DNA of 64,000 nucleotides from SZUA-36 sp963753105 (lineage in GTDB: Bacteria > Pseudomonadota > Gammaproteobacteria > Xanthomonadales > SZUA-36), in contig CAVWBD010000002.1 of the NCBI GenBank assembly GCA_963753105.1, positions 124,001 through 188,000 on the forward strand, in the 5' to 3' direction. Of the stretch, positions 54,909-63,353 are shown piece after piece (position 1 is the stretch's first letter; every line of letters begins with the position of its first letter). The position numbers were made by a program, and so were the translations under genes. The notes beneath the pieces are model-generated. The model saw only the letters and a program-made list of their open reading frames with translations, had not been told where the DNA came from and searched no databases.

Positions 54909-56204
54909 TTAATCAGCCTGCGGCATGACGTCCATCATGCGCGCAGAAATCAGCTCGCCCAATGCCTGGTCGGACAGCTTGTCGCTGACGGAACGGCAAA
55001 ATGCCGTGGTCAGCAGCTGGCGTGCTTCCTGTTCGTTCAAACCCCTGCTGCGCAGGTAAAACACCGCCAGTTCATCCAGTTGCCCGACCGTGGCGCCATG
55101 ACTGGCAACCACCTCGTCGGCGTAGATTTCAAACTCCGGCTTGGTATTGATCTCGGCCATCGGGGATAACAGGATATTGGCATTGGACTGGCTGGCCTCG
55201 GTTTCATCGGCGCCCGGGTGTACGCAGACAGCCGTGTTGAAAACCGCCCGTGAATTGCCGCCAGCAACACCACGAAAATACTGTTCACTCGAACAGGCAG
55301 GTGCTATGTGATCCACGCGCGCATGGTTGTCCACGTGACGCTCGCCATCGAGCAGGTAGGCGCCATTGAGCCCGGCTTTTGCGCAGGAGCCGAGCAGTGA
55401 GGAATGCAAATCGTGACGCACCAGACCACCACCCAGGTCGAAGCCAAAGTAGTTGTATTCGCTGCCCGAGCGCTGGGAAATCTCGGTGCGCGTGATCAGC
55501 ACACTGTCGTCCGGCTCCTGTTGGAAACGGACATGGCTCAAGCCCGCGCGTTCTGCCAACTCGGCCTGCATGACGATATTGCAGTTGCTAGCGGTAGCGT
55601 TTTCAAACTGTTCGAACAGTTGCAAACCGGCGCCTTCCTCAAGAACCAGGCACACACGGCTATTGACCAATAAAGGTGAGTCCTGCTCTGTGGCAACCCA
55701 GTTCAATGCCAGGCTTCCGGCGTCTACCCCGGCCGCGACACGCATAAACAGTCCGCGCTCCAGCACGGCAGTGTTCAGGCTCGTAAACCCATCCGCGGAC
55801 ACAGCGCCACGTTTGCCGACAGGCAGGGATTCGAGTAAGGCCCTGAGACCATCGACATCCTGCTCCAGCGCATCCTTCAACGGCAGTATCGTCACACCTT
55901 CCGGCAGTTGGCCATGCTGGCTTGCAGGCTGCCCGTCAACCATGTTGACCTGGTATGCCTTATCCAGCATGGGTTTCGCCTGGTCAGCTTGTGAACCCGG
56001 CACATTTACCTGGCCGTACAGTTGCACGCCACGCTGCTCAAGCACCCGCAGGCTGGTGTATTTCCAGGCCTCATCCCTGCGCGTCGGCAGCCCATGCTCA
56101 CGGAATTGTCCGGCGGCAGTATCACGCAAGACCGTGACCCATTCTGCTCCCGGCCCCGGGCCCTGCGGCAGGTCAGCTGCCAGCTGTTGTGTCAAATCAC
56201 CCAT
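54909..56204 (-). CDS. sufD: Fe-S cluster assembly protein SufD
   Basis: 431 residues. The beta-helical core and C-terminal SufBD motifs (TKPEFEIYADEVVASHGATVGQLDELAVFYLRSRG, QLLTTAFCRSV) are clear, with the conserved His in ASHGAT. Partners SufB and SufC in the scaffold complex. Starts 3 bases after the sufC stop and its stop abuts the sufS start. Confidence 0.95.
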   Translation of the reverse strand: MGDLTQQLAADLPQGPGPGAEWVTVLRDTAAGQFREHGLPTRRDEAWKYTSLRVLEQRGVQLYGQVNVPGSQADQAKPMLDKAYQVNMVDGQPASQHGQLPEGVTILPLKDALEQDVDGLRALLESLPVGKRGAVSADGFTSLNTAVLERGLFMRVAAGVDAGSLALNWVATEQDSPLLVNSRVCLVLEEGAGLQLFEQFENATASNCNIVMQAELAERAGLSHVRFQQEPDDSVLITRTEISQRSGSEYNYFGFDLGGGLVRHDLHSSLLGSCAKAGLNGAYLLDGERHVDNHARVDHIAPACSSEQYFRGVAGGNSRAVFNTAVCVHPGADETEASQSNANILLSPMAEINTKPEFEIYADEVVASHGATVGQLDELAVFYLRSRGLNEQEARQLLTTAFCRSVSDKLSDQALGELISARMMDVMPQAD

Positions 56205-56207
56205 GGC

Positions 56208-57005
56208 TTAATTCTGTTCCCCTGCCCCGACTTCCAGGCTCTGGATGCCACCATCATCAAGCCAGGCGTAGCCCTGCTCTTCCAGCTTCAGCGCCAGCTC
56301 AGCGCCACCGGTGGCGACCAGTTGACCATCCGCCAGCACATGCACCTTGTCGGGTACGATATAGTCCAGCAGACGCTGGTAATGGGTCACCACGATTATG
56401 CCGCGGTCCTTTGAGCGCAAACGGTTCACACCCTCGGCCACCGTTTTTAACGCATCGATATCGAGACCGGAGTCCGTCTCATCCAACACCGCCAGCTTCG
56501 GTTCGAGTACTGCCATCTGGAAAATCTCGTTCCGCTTTTTCTCGCCACCGGAAAAACCCTCGTTGACCGCCCGGTGCAACAGTTCGTCACCGATATGCAG
56601 GATTTCCAGTTTTTCACGCACCAGGCGCAGGAAACCAACCGAGTCCAGTGCCTCCTCTCCACGGTACTTGCGCTGGGCATTCAAAGCCGCACGCAAAAAA
56701 TAGGTATTGTTGACCCCGGGGATTTCGACCGGATACTGGAAGGCCATGAACACACCCTCGCAGGCGCGTTCTTCGGGTTCCAGTTCCAGCAGGTTCTTGC
56801 CATTGAAGATCACTTCACCCGCAGTCACTTCGTAACCTTCACGTCCTGCCAGCACGTTGCCCAGCGTACTCTTGCCGGCCCCGTTCGGCCCCATGATGGC
56901 GTGTACCTCACCCGCTGCCAGTTCGAGGTTCAGACCCTTGAGGATTTCCTTGCCTGCCACCTTCGCGTGCAGGTTCTTTACTTGTAACATCATTGTCTTA
57001 TCCAT
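56208..57005 (-). CDS. sufC: Fe-S cluster assembly ATPase SufC
   Basis: 265 residues. ABC-type ATPase: Walker A GPNGAGKST, signature SGGEKKRNEI, Walker B LAVLDETDSGLDID, H-loop VVTHYQR. Drives the SufBCD scaffold. MMLQVKNL at residues 5-6 is an alternative, more typical start than ATG 57005. Thirteen bases after sufB. Confidence 0.96.
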   Translation of the reverse strand: MDKTMMLQVKNLHAKVAGKEILKGLNLELAAGEVHAIMGPNGAGKSTLGNVLAGREGYEVTAGEVIFNGKNLLELEPEERACEGVFMAFQYPVEIPGVNNTYFLRAALNAQRKYRGEEALDSVGFLRLVREKLEILHIGDELLHRAVNEGFSGGEKKRNEIFQMAVLEPKLAVLDETDSGLDIDALKTVAEGVNRLRSKDRGIIVVTHYQRLLDYIVPDKVHVLADGQLVATGGAELALKLEEQGYAWLDDGGIQSLEVGAGEQN

Positions 57006-57018
57006 TTAATATTGTCTC

Positions 57019-58464
57019 TTATCCCACCGCGCCTTCAAGGCTGACTTCCAGTAACGCTTTCGCCTCGACCGCGAACTCCATTGGCAATTCCTTGAACACC
57101 TGTTTGCAGAAGCCATCCACGATCATGGAAACGGCGTCCTCCTCCGAAATCCCTCTTTGCAGGCAGTAGAACAACTGGTCCTCGCCGATCCTGGAAGTCG
57201 TGGCCTCGTGCTCGACCTTGGCGGTCGGGTTGCGTACCTCGATATAGGGGAAGGTGTGCGCACCACACTTCTTGCCGATCAGCATGGAGTCACACTGTGT
57301 ATAGTTACGCGCATTCTCTGCTTTCGGCGAAATCTTGACCAGGCCACGATAGGTATTCTGCCCCTGCATGGCGGAGATTCCCTTGGAAATGATCTTGCTG
57401 CGCGTATTTCGGCCCATGTGGATCATCTTGGTACCGGTATCGGCCTGCTGGTAGTTACTGGTCAGGGCCACCGAGTAGAATTCACCCACGGATTCCTCGC
57501 CACGCAGGATACAGCTGGGATATTTCCAGGTGATCGCCGAACCGGTCTCGACCTGGGTCCATGAAATGCGCGAACGGGCCCCGCGGCAATCGCCACGCTT
57601 GGTCACGAAGTTATAAATCCCACCCTTGCCATTTTCATCACCCGGGTACCAGTTTTGTACCGTGGAATACTTGATATTGGCGTCTTCCATTGCGATCAGC
57701 TCGACCACTGCGGCGTGCAGCTGGTTCTCGTCCCGCATCGGGGCCGTGCAGCCTTCCAGGTAAGAGACGTGGCTGCCTTCTTCCGCCACGATCAGCGTGC
57801 GCTCGAATTGCCCGGTCTCCGCCGCGTTGATACGGAAGTAGGTTGATAATTCCATCGGGCAGCGCACACCCTTGGGTATGAAAACAAAACTGCCGTCGGT
57901 GAAAACCGCCGAGTTCAGTGCAGCAAAATAATTGTCACGCTGTGGCACCACGGAGCCCAGGTATTTCTTGACCAGGTCGGGGTGATCTTGAACGGCCTCG
58001 GAAAACGAACAGAAGATCACACCGGCCTTTCTCAGTTCCGCCTTGAAAGTCGTACCCACGGAAACCGAGTCGAACACTGCGTCAATGGCCACACCGGCCA
58101 GGCGGGCCCGCTCGTGAAACGGTACCCCGAGTTTGTCGTAGGTCTCCAGTAGCTTGGGGTCCACCTCGTCCAGGCTCTGCGGCCGGTCCGCATCTGACTT
58201 GGGTGCGGAGAAATACGAGATCTGCTGGAAATCTATTGCATCTATATTCAAATGGGCCCAATTGGGCTGTTCCAAAGTGAGCCACAGGGCATAGGCCTTC
58301 AAACGCCATTCCAGCAGCCACTCCGGCTCGTTCTTGCGTGCCGAAATGGCACGGATGACGTCCTCGGACAGACCCGGCGGTAGTGTATCGGATTCGATAT
58401 CCGTCACGAAGCCGTGCCGGTACTTCGCCTCGACCAGGCCGTCAATGGTTGACTCATTACTCAT
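57019..58464 (-). CDS. sufB: Fe-S cluster assembly protein SufB
   Basis: 481 residues. Scaffold subunit: FSAPKSDADRP, GVIFCSFSEAV, YTQCDSMLIGKKCGAHTFPYIEVRNPTAKVEHEATTSRIGEDQLFYCLQRGI with the conserved cysteines used in cluster building. First structural gene after the Rrf2 regulator. Confidence 0.97.
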   Translation of the reverse strand: MSNESTIDGLVEAKYRHGFVTDIESDTLPPGLSEDVIRAISARKNEPEWLLEWRLKAYALWLTLEQPNWAHLNIDAIDFQQISYFSAPKSDADRPQSLDEVDPKLLETYDKLGVPFHERARLAGVAIDAVFDSVSVGTTFKAELRKAGVIFCSFSEAVQDHPDLVKKYLGSVVPQRDNYFAALNSAVFTDGSFVFIPKGVRCPMELSTYFRINAAETGQFERTLIVAEEGSHVSYLEGCTAPMRDENQLHAAVVELIAMEDANIKYSTVQNWYPGDENGKGGIYNFVTKRGDCRGARSRISWTQVETGSAITWKYPSCILRGEESVGEFYSVALTSNYQQADTGTKMIHMGRNTRSKIISKGISAMQGQNTYRGLVKISPKAENARNYTQCDSMLIGKKCGAHTFPYIEVRNPTAKVEHEATTSRIGEDQLFYCLQRGISEEDAVSMIVDGFCKQVFKELPMEFAVEAKALLEVSLEGAVG

Positions 58465-58486
58465 CTGTTCATTTGTCCCCGCTTCA

Positions 58487-58930
58487 TCAAGCGTATGTTG
58501 TAATGCGTAAAGGGTTCGCGACCGGTTTTACCGGCTGCGCCATTTCCGCCAATGATACTTTTTCCATCGCCTCGGTGATCGCAACAGAAATCCGCTGCCA
58601 ATTGCCACGCAGACCACAGTTGGCTTCCTGTGAGCACAGGCCTTCCTCCACGCTGCACTCGGTCATCGCAATAGGCCCTTCGATGGCGGCGATGATTTCG
58701 GCCACGTTGATGTCACGCGCGTCCCGTTCAAGGCAGTAGCCCCCCGTGGCGCCGCGGTAGGAATCAACCAGGCCTGTTTTAACCAGTAATTTCAATACTT
58801 TGCTGACAGTTGGCAGTTCCAGGTGAGAACGGTCAGCCAAGGCATGTGCACTCAGCACCTTTCCACCCGAAGCGTTTAATTCGACCATCACCATGATGGC
58901 GTAGTCGGTCATTTTGCTGATACGTAACAT
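58487..58930 (-). CDS. Rrf2-family regulator of the suf operon
   Basis: 147 residues. Winged-helix DNA-binding domain (SKMTDYAIMVMVELNA, LPTVSKVLKLLVKTGLVDSYRGATGGYCL) and three cysteines in ECSVEEGLCSQEANCGLRG, the spacing used by IscR-type proteins to bind a 2Fe-2S cluster. It would sense iron-sulfur status and control sufBCDS, 22 bases downstream. ATG 58930 (MLRISKMTDYA) is preferred to the GTG four codons earlier. Confidence 0.92.
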   Translation of the reverse strand: MLRISKMTDYAIMVMVELNASGGKVLSAHALADRSHLELPTVSKVLKLLVKTGLVDSYRGATGGYCLERDARDINVAEIIAAIEGPIAMTECSVEEGLCSQEANCGLRGNWQRISVAITEAMEKVSLAEMAQPVKPVANPLRITTYA

Positions 58931-58973
58931 ACAAGCCTGCACTGTCCCGGTCGTTGAAAGTGACTGGAAAACG

Positions 58974-58998
58974 ATATAGTACCATATTAGTACAGTTT
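58974..58998. promoter_or_regulatory. Candidate operator between suf regulator and amgK
   Basis: AGTAC-CATATTA-GTAC (58978-58993): two GTAC units 7 bases apart in an AT-rich stretch, with TACTAT on the minus strand usable as a -10 for the suf operon. Position and dyad suit an Rrf2-family site, but it does not match the IscR type 1 consensus closely. Confidence 0.35.
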
Positions 58999-59052
58999 AA
59001 AAACACCACCTTTTCATTTCATCAATGGTCTGTTTGCGGCAGAATCCACTGC

Positions 59053-60048
59053 ATGGGATCAGCGCATCAAAACACGACGGCAGAAAACGACCCGCGCCTG
59101 GGCCAGGCCCGCGCCTGGTTGCAGTCCATGGGTGTCGATATCGAGTCCGGATTCCTGGATGTCGCAGGTGATGCCAGTTTCAGACGATATTTCAGGCTCA
59201 AAGCCGATGGCAACACCTTCATCCTGATGGATGCACCGCCACCGGCGGAAGATACGCGGCCATTCGTGGACGTGACCAGCAAGTTGCGGGAGGCCGGATT
59301 GTACGCACCGGAGATTCTGAAAGCGGATGTGGAGAATGGTTTCCTGTTACTCGAGGACCTCGGTGACGACCTGTATCGTGACTTTCTTGGCCAACACAAC
59401 GCCGATGAGCAATTCCCGGCACTGTTCGATGTGCTGCGGCGCATGGCCCGGAAAGTCGACGCCAACGGCTTACCGGAATACAACGCGCGGTTGCTGCGTT
59501 ATGAGATGGACCTGTTCCCGAACTGGTACCTGGATCATCACCGCCAATCGATGCCGCGCAACGAATTCGACCGATACTGGGACAGTTTCTGCAAGCAGGT
59601 CATCGGCTCGGCACTGGAACAGCCCGCCTGTTTTGTGCACCGTGATTTCCACTCCTGCAACCTGCTGATGACGCAATCGGGTGACGTAGGCATCATCGAT
59701 TTCCAGGACGCAGTAAAGGGCCCCATCAGCTATGACTTCATATCGTTAATCTGGGACCGGTATATCACCTGGCCCAGGGCACAGATCGAACAATGGATGG
59801 AACAATACCGGCAGATGCTCGGTGTATCGATCGGGCCGGATCAATGGCGGCGTTACTGCGACCTGATGGGACTGCAGCGCAATATCAAGGTCGTCGGTAT
59901 CTTTGCCCGGCTACACTACCGGGATGGCAAGACAGGATATCTTGAAATGATTCCACGCTTTTATGACTACGTGACGGACACCCTGGACCGCTACCCGGAA
60001 TTTGCAGAATTCCTCGAACTGCTGGAGCAACCAGAATGCGCGCCATGA
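59053..60048 (+). CDS. amgK: Anomeric N-acetylmuramate/N-acetylglucosamine kinase AmgK
   Basis: 331 residues, aminoglycoside-phosphotransferase fold: GDASFRRYFRL (nucleotide loop), catalytic HRDFHSCNLLM (about 197) and metal-binding IIDFQDAVKGPISYDF. With MurU it recycles MurNAc to UDP-MurNAc, bypassing de novo synthesis, as known in Pseudomonas. ATG 59053 is the probable start; longer upstream frame is not conserved-looking. Overlaps murU by 13 bases. Confidence 0.92.
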   Translation: MGSAHQNTTAENDPRLGQARAWLQSMGVDIESGFLDVAGDASFRRYFRLKADGNTFILMDAPPPAEDTRPFVDVTSKLREAGLYAPEILKADVENGFLLLEDLGDDLYRDFLGQHNADEQFPALFDVLRRMARKVDANGLPEYNARLLRYEMDLFPNWYLDHHRQSMPRNEFDRYWDSFCKQVIGSALEQPACFVHRDFHSCNLLMTQSGDVGIIDFQDAVKGPISYDFISLIWDRYITWPRAQIEQWMEQYRQMLGVSIGPDQWRRYCDLMGLQRNIKVVGIFARLHYRDGKTGYLEMIPRFYDYVTDTLDRYPEFAEFLELLEQPECAP

Positions 60049-60689
60049 TACTCGCCGCGGGCCGTGGTGAACGCTTACGACCGCTGACAGACCATACCCC
60101 GAAACCACTGCTGGAAGTCCATGGCAAACCACTGATCGCATACCATCTCGAAAAACTCGCTGGCGCCGGGTTCCGGGAAATAGTCATAAACCTGTCCTAT
60201 TTGGGCGACATGATCCGGGACACGATTGGCAACGGGGATGACTGGGGTCTGAATATCCACTATTCGCAGGAACCCCCTGAGGCGCTGGAAACCGGCGGTG
60301 GCATTCAGCAGGCTCTTCCGATGCTGGGAGAATCACCCTTCGCCGTTATCAATGGCGACATTTTATGCCAATACCCGCTCAGCAGGTTGAGGGCCATCAA
60401 GTGCGATCACGTACACCTGGTGCTGGTGCCCAACCCGGAACACAATCCCGAAGGTGATTTTTCATTACGGGGCGGTTACGTAGGCCTGACCGGACAACCA
60501 TTATGCACATTCAGTGGTATCAGTGTTTATCATCCACGCTTCTTTGATTCCGCACCGGGCGGACATTTTTCCGTTAAACCCATGTTGCGCACCGCAGCGG
60601 CATTGCAACAGGTCACGGGGGAAATTTACCGCGGCACCTGGCATGACATTGGCACGCCGGAGCGATTGCAAGCTTTGAACACTCAATAA
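60036..60689 (+). CDS. murU: N-acetylmuramate-1-phosphate uridylyltransferase MurU
   Basis: 217 residues. Nucleotidyltransferase signature MILAAGRGERLRPLTDHTPKPLLEVHGKPLI, EALETGGGI and NGDIL with metal-binding Asp. Makes UDP-MurNAc from MurNAc-1-P supplied by AmgK. Its start lies within amgK, so translation is coupled. The same window carries the MurL route, so both recycling and modified de novo wall pathways are represented. Confidence 0.93.
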   Translation: MRAMILAAGRGERLRPLTDHTPKPLLEVHGKPLIAYHLEKLAGAGFREIVINLSYLGDMIRDTIGNGDDWGLNIHYSQEPPEALETGGGIQQALPMLGESPFAVINGDILCQYPLSRLRAIKCDHVHLVLVPNPEHNPEGDFSLRGGYVGLTGQPLCTFSGISVYHPRFFDSAPGGHFSVKPMLRTAAALQQVTGEIYRGTWHDIGTPERLQALNTQ

Positions 60690-60786
60690 AACGGTAGCAG
60701 CCCCCTGGCGCCGAGTTCCGGGAACAGGTAATTCCCACAAACCCGGCCTTGATCGGATCACTTTTTTGGAAATTCTCAACAATTTA

Positions 60787-60816
60787 TTTGTGTTTAGTGT
60801 TGTACTGTGGTATAAC
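60787..60816 (+). promoter_or_regulatory. Candidate sigma-70 promoter of the lipoprotein gene
   Basis: TTTGTG (60787-60792), 18-base spacer, TATAAC (60811-60816), 36 bases before ATG 60852. Good -10, weak -35. Confidence 0.4.
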
Positions 60817-60851
60817 ACCTACACATAACCGCAGTACAGGACTTCGAGACC

Positions 60852-62561
60852 ATGAGATTTATCCGAACTTTTGCACTCCTTGCCGGCACCGCCCTGCTGT
60901 TTGCTGCCTGTAGCAAGGAGGCCGACGAAACGGCCGTTGTGACGGCAAACACAAACCCCTTGCTGGCCTATGTGCCAGCCGACACGGCCTACGTATTTGC
61001 CACACTGGACCCCGTACCGGACGCCATAACCGACGCCTATGTACAACGCTTCCAGCCAGTGCTTGATGTTATGTCCGAACAAATCAGCCAGTTCAAGACC
61101 GACTATGATGCGGGCGTTTACGAAGGGCATGAACAAGCCCGCGTTGCCAAAGCCGTATTGAATGAGCTGGGTGGTGAGCTGAACGTGGAAAACCTGGCGA
61201 AGCTGGGTATCAGCATGCGAGCGCAGCACGCTATTTATGCGATGGGTGTCTTCCCCGTGATCCGTATCGAACTTAGTGACTCACAGGCCCTGCGTGCGAC
61301 CATCGACCGTATCGAGGCCGAGATGGGTTTTGAAATCCCGGAGAAAGAACTCAACGGCACCCAATACTGGAGTATCACCGATACCGGTTCAAAGGGAGGC
61401 GTATACATCGCTATCATGGATCAACATCTGGCCTTCAGTGTATTCCCCGTCAGTGCCGACGACCGCATGCTGGCTGCATTCCTGGGCCAGGAAATGCCGG
61501 CCCAGAGCATGGCGTCGAGCAATGCCCTGGCAATCATGAACAGCCAGAAGGGTTACACGGCTTATGGCTCAGGTATTCTTGATTTGCAGACGCTGGTCGA
61601 TGAAATGCTCAACCCAAATAGCGTGACCAATACTTACCTGGAACGATACTGGGGTTTCGATCCCGCCGAGCTCAACGCAACCTGCGTGGCTGAAATCCAG
61701 TCTATCGTGGCCAAGGCGCCACGCATGACAGCCGGCACGACCGAATTGACTGCCAACGAGATCAGCGTGCGTTACGAATTGGAGCTTGAAAGCACGCTGG
61801 CGGGTAGTTTAATCAACCTGGTTTCCAATGTGCCTGTCGCTGTCGAGGGTGACAACCTGTTTTCGGCTTCCCTGGCACTCAAGGTCGGCAAACTGCGCAG
61901 TTTCCTGCTGGAAAAAGCCAACGCCATTGTCGCCAGCCCCTACCAGTGCGAAGAACTGCAGCACATGAACCGGCATGCCGGAGAATTGGTGGCGCAACTC
62001 AATATTCCGATGCCGCCGATGGTCAATAATCTGCTGGGCCTGCGTGTCCGGATGGACGACCTCGACCCGCATGGGGATATCCCGAAGGGTGAGGGTGTAC
62101 TCGCCCTGTACGTGGACAAGCCGGAAATGTTCGTCGGTATGGCCAGCATGATGGTGCCGGGTTTTGACACCCTGGATCTTGCCAACCAGTCTGAACCCGT
62201 CAGAATCCCACCCGAGATGTTGCCCATGCCGGACATTGAGCTATACGCGCTAATGGGAGAGCAGACCATCGGAATCTCCATCGGTGAGAACTACGCCACC
62301 GAACTTGACCAGTTCCTCGATACAAAACCCCAGGAAAACGGTACGTTCTTCTCCGTCTCCTATGACATGGCCAGGCAAATGGAACTCCAGGCAGCCTTGT
62401 CAAAGAAGTACGATTTCGATGTTGACCACCACAGATCACAGGCACATGAGTTTTCAGAGGCGTTCAAGGATTCGTATACCGCCATGCTGGGCCGTTCCCG
62501 CATGGATATGCGATTCACCGCTGACGGTTTGACGATAGACAGCAAATTAAGTTTCAAGTAA
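60852..62561 (+). CDS. Large lipoprotein of unknown function
   Basis: 569 residues. A lipoprotein signal peptide (RFIRTFALLAGTALLFAAC) with lipobox LLFAAC places Cys20 as the lipidated residue; Ser at +2 (CS) suggests outer-membrane sorting. The mature part starts with a polar linker, then NPLLAYVPADTAYVFATLDPVPD, a pattern seen in DUF3352-type proteins, but I do not firmly recognise a domain. No catalytic motif or TM. Mostly mixed alpha/beta with many Met-rich loops (PEMLPMPDIEL). Monocistronic, with its own promoter and terminator. Confidence 0.75.
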   Translation: MRFIRTFALLAGTALLFAACSKEADETAVVTANTNPLLAYVPADTAYVFATLDPVPDAITDAYVQRFQPVLDVMSEQISQFKTDYDAGVYEGHEQARVAKAVLNELGGELNVENLAKLGISMRAQHAIYAMGVFPVIRIELSDSQALRATIDRIEAEMGFEIPEKELNGTQYWSITDTGSKGGVYIAIMDQHLAFSVFPVSADDRMLAAFLGQEMPAQSMASSNALAIMNSQKGYTAYGSGILDLQTLVDEMLNPNSVTNTYLERYWGFDPAELNATCVAEIQSIVAKAPRMTAGTTELTANEISVRYELELESTLAGSLINLVSNVPVAVEGDNLFSASLALKVGKLRSFLLEKANAIVASPYQCEELQHMNRHAGELVAQLNIPMPPMVNNLLGLRVRMDDLDPHGDIPKGEGVLALYVDKPEMFVGMASMMVPGFDTLDLANQSEPVRIPPEMLPMPDIELYALMGEQTIGISIGENYATELDQFLDTKPQENGTFFSVSYDMARQMELQAALSKKYDFDVDHHRSQAHEFSEAFKDSYTAMLGRSRMDMRFTADGLTIDSKLSFK

Positions 62562-62580
62562 GCGTTGATCGCCACCATTG

Positions 62581-62608
62581 AAAAAGGGCCGCATCGCGGC
62601 CCTTTTTT
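62581..62608 (+). terminator. Terminator of the lipoprotein gene
   Basis: AAAGGGCCGC (62583-62592), loop ATC, GCGGCCCTTT (62596-62605), then further T. Twenty bases after the stop at 62561. Confidence 0.9.
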
Positions 62609-63353
62609 AGTGCCTGGCTGTACCGGACATTCCTTCCTGAAACCGTGAGGCCACTCCTTCGCATCCATGTGCCCGCGGCATACCATTCATGGACCAGGCC
62701 AGCCTCTCGAACAGCTATGATGGTCTCACCTTCTCTTGAACATAAGTAGCACCTCGCCTGGAATCTGCAGCAATTTATTGCCCGATGGTTTACCGATGTG
62801 TGCTCCCGGCCCCGCAGCCCTCGGCAACTGCTCCTGCGTTGCTCTCGACAATTGCTCCTGCATTGTTCTACCTTCGCCCATCCTCGGGCTCGTACCTCCT
62901 ACATCCCTGTAGTCGTTCGGGCTACCCTCTCCTTCGAGCCGTCTTAACGGGGCCGGCCTTACAGGACGTCCTGTCCTGGGCGGCCTGAAATGTGCATCCC
63001 GCACATTTCTCCCCTGACGACACTCAGGATTCGGTGCTCAGAAGTCGCCCACACCGGCAAACAACCGGGCTCTTATGTAGGAGGGAGCAGCTTTGCTGCT
63101 CGCGATTAAAGGTCAATTGGTTTGCTAAAGCTGCCCATGAAGCTGTGCCGGGGTGTTCCTTACCCGGGACCGTAATTCGTCGGGATAGGAATTCCGACTG
63201 GTGCAATATGCGGGCTCAAGCGTGTCCCCGGAAGGAATACCCGGCGCAGCCAAGGAGATACCCTGATTTTCTGAGTTGGATATGCTGGCGTCCCCATCGT
63301 GATCGTCCCTGCGCGATGCGACACGTGGGATTTTTGGTGTTGAGAAGCGGTGG
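62609..63353. repeat. Gene-free, repeat-rich spacer
   Basis: About 745 bases without a credible gene. Contains a second copy of the block at 22860-23008 (GCATCCATGTGCCCGCGGCA at about 62660-62679, GGTCTCACCTTCT at 62723-62735). A 24-base imperfect tandem repeat lies at 62825-62869 (CAACTGCTCCTGCGTTGCTCT then CAATTGCTCCTGCATTGTTCT). ACATCCCTGTAG occurs near 62901, shared with the spacer at 48.5 kb, and GTCCTG palindromic bits near 62964. Short open frames here show no family resemblance. Looks like a nest of dispersed intergenic elements. Confidence 0.5.
63076..63107. repeat. REP-like palindrome
   Basis: TGTAGGAGGGAGCAGC-TTT-GCTGCTCGCGA: close to the repetitive extragenic palindrome common in pseudomonads and relatives (GTAGGAGCGAGC-TT-GCTCGCGA). 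Arms GAGCAGC/GCTGCTC at 63085-63101. Only one copy seen in this window. Confidence 0.6.

Noticed and set aside
62726..63004. 92-codon minus-strand frame in the repeat-rich spacer
   Set aside because: Its sequence is a translation of the tandem and dispersed repeats, with no ribosome site; treated as non-coding.
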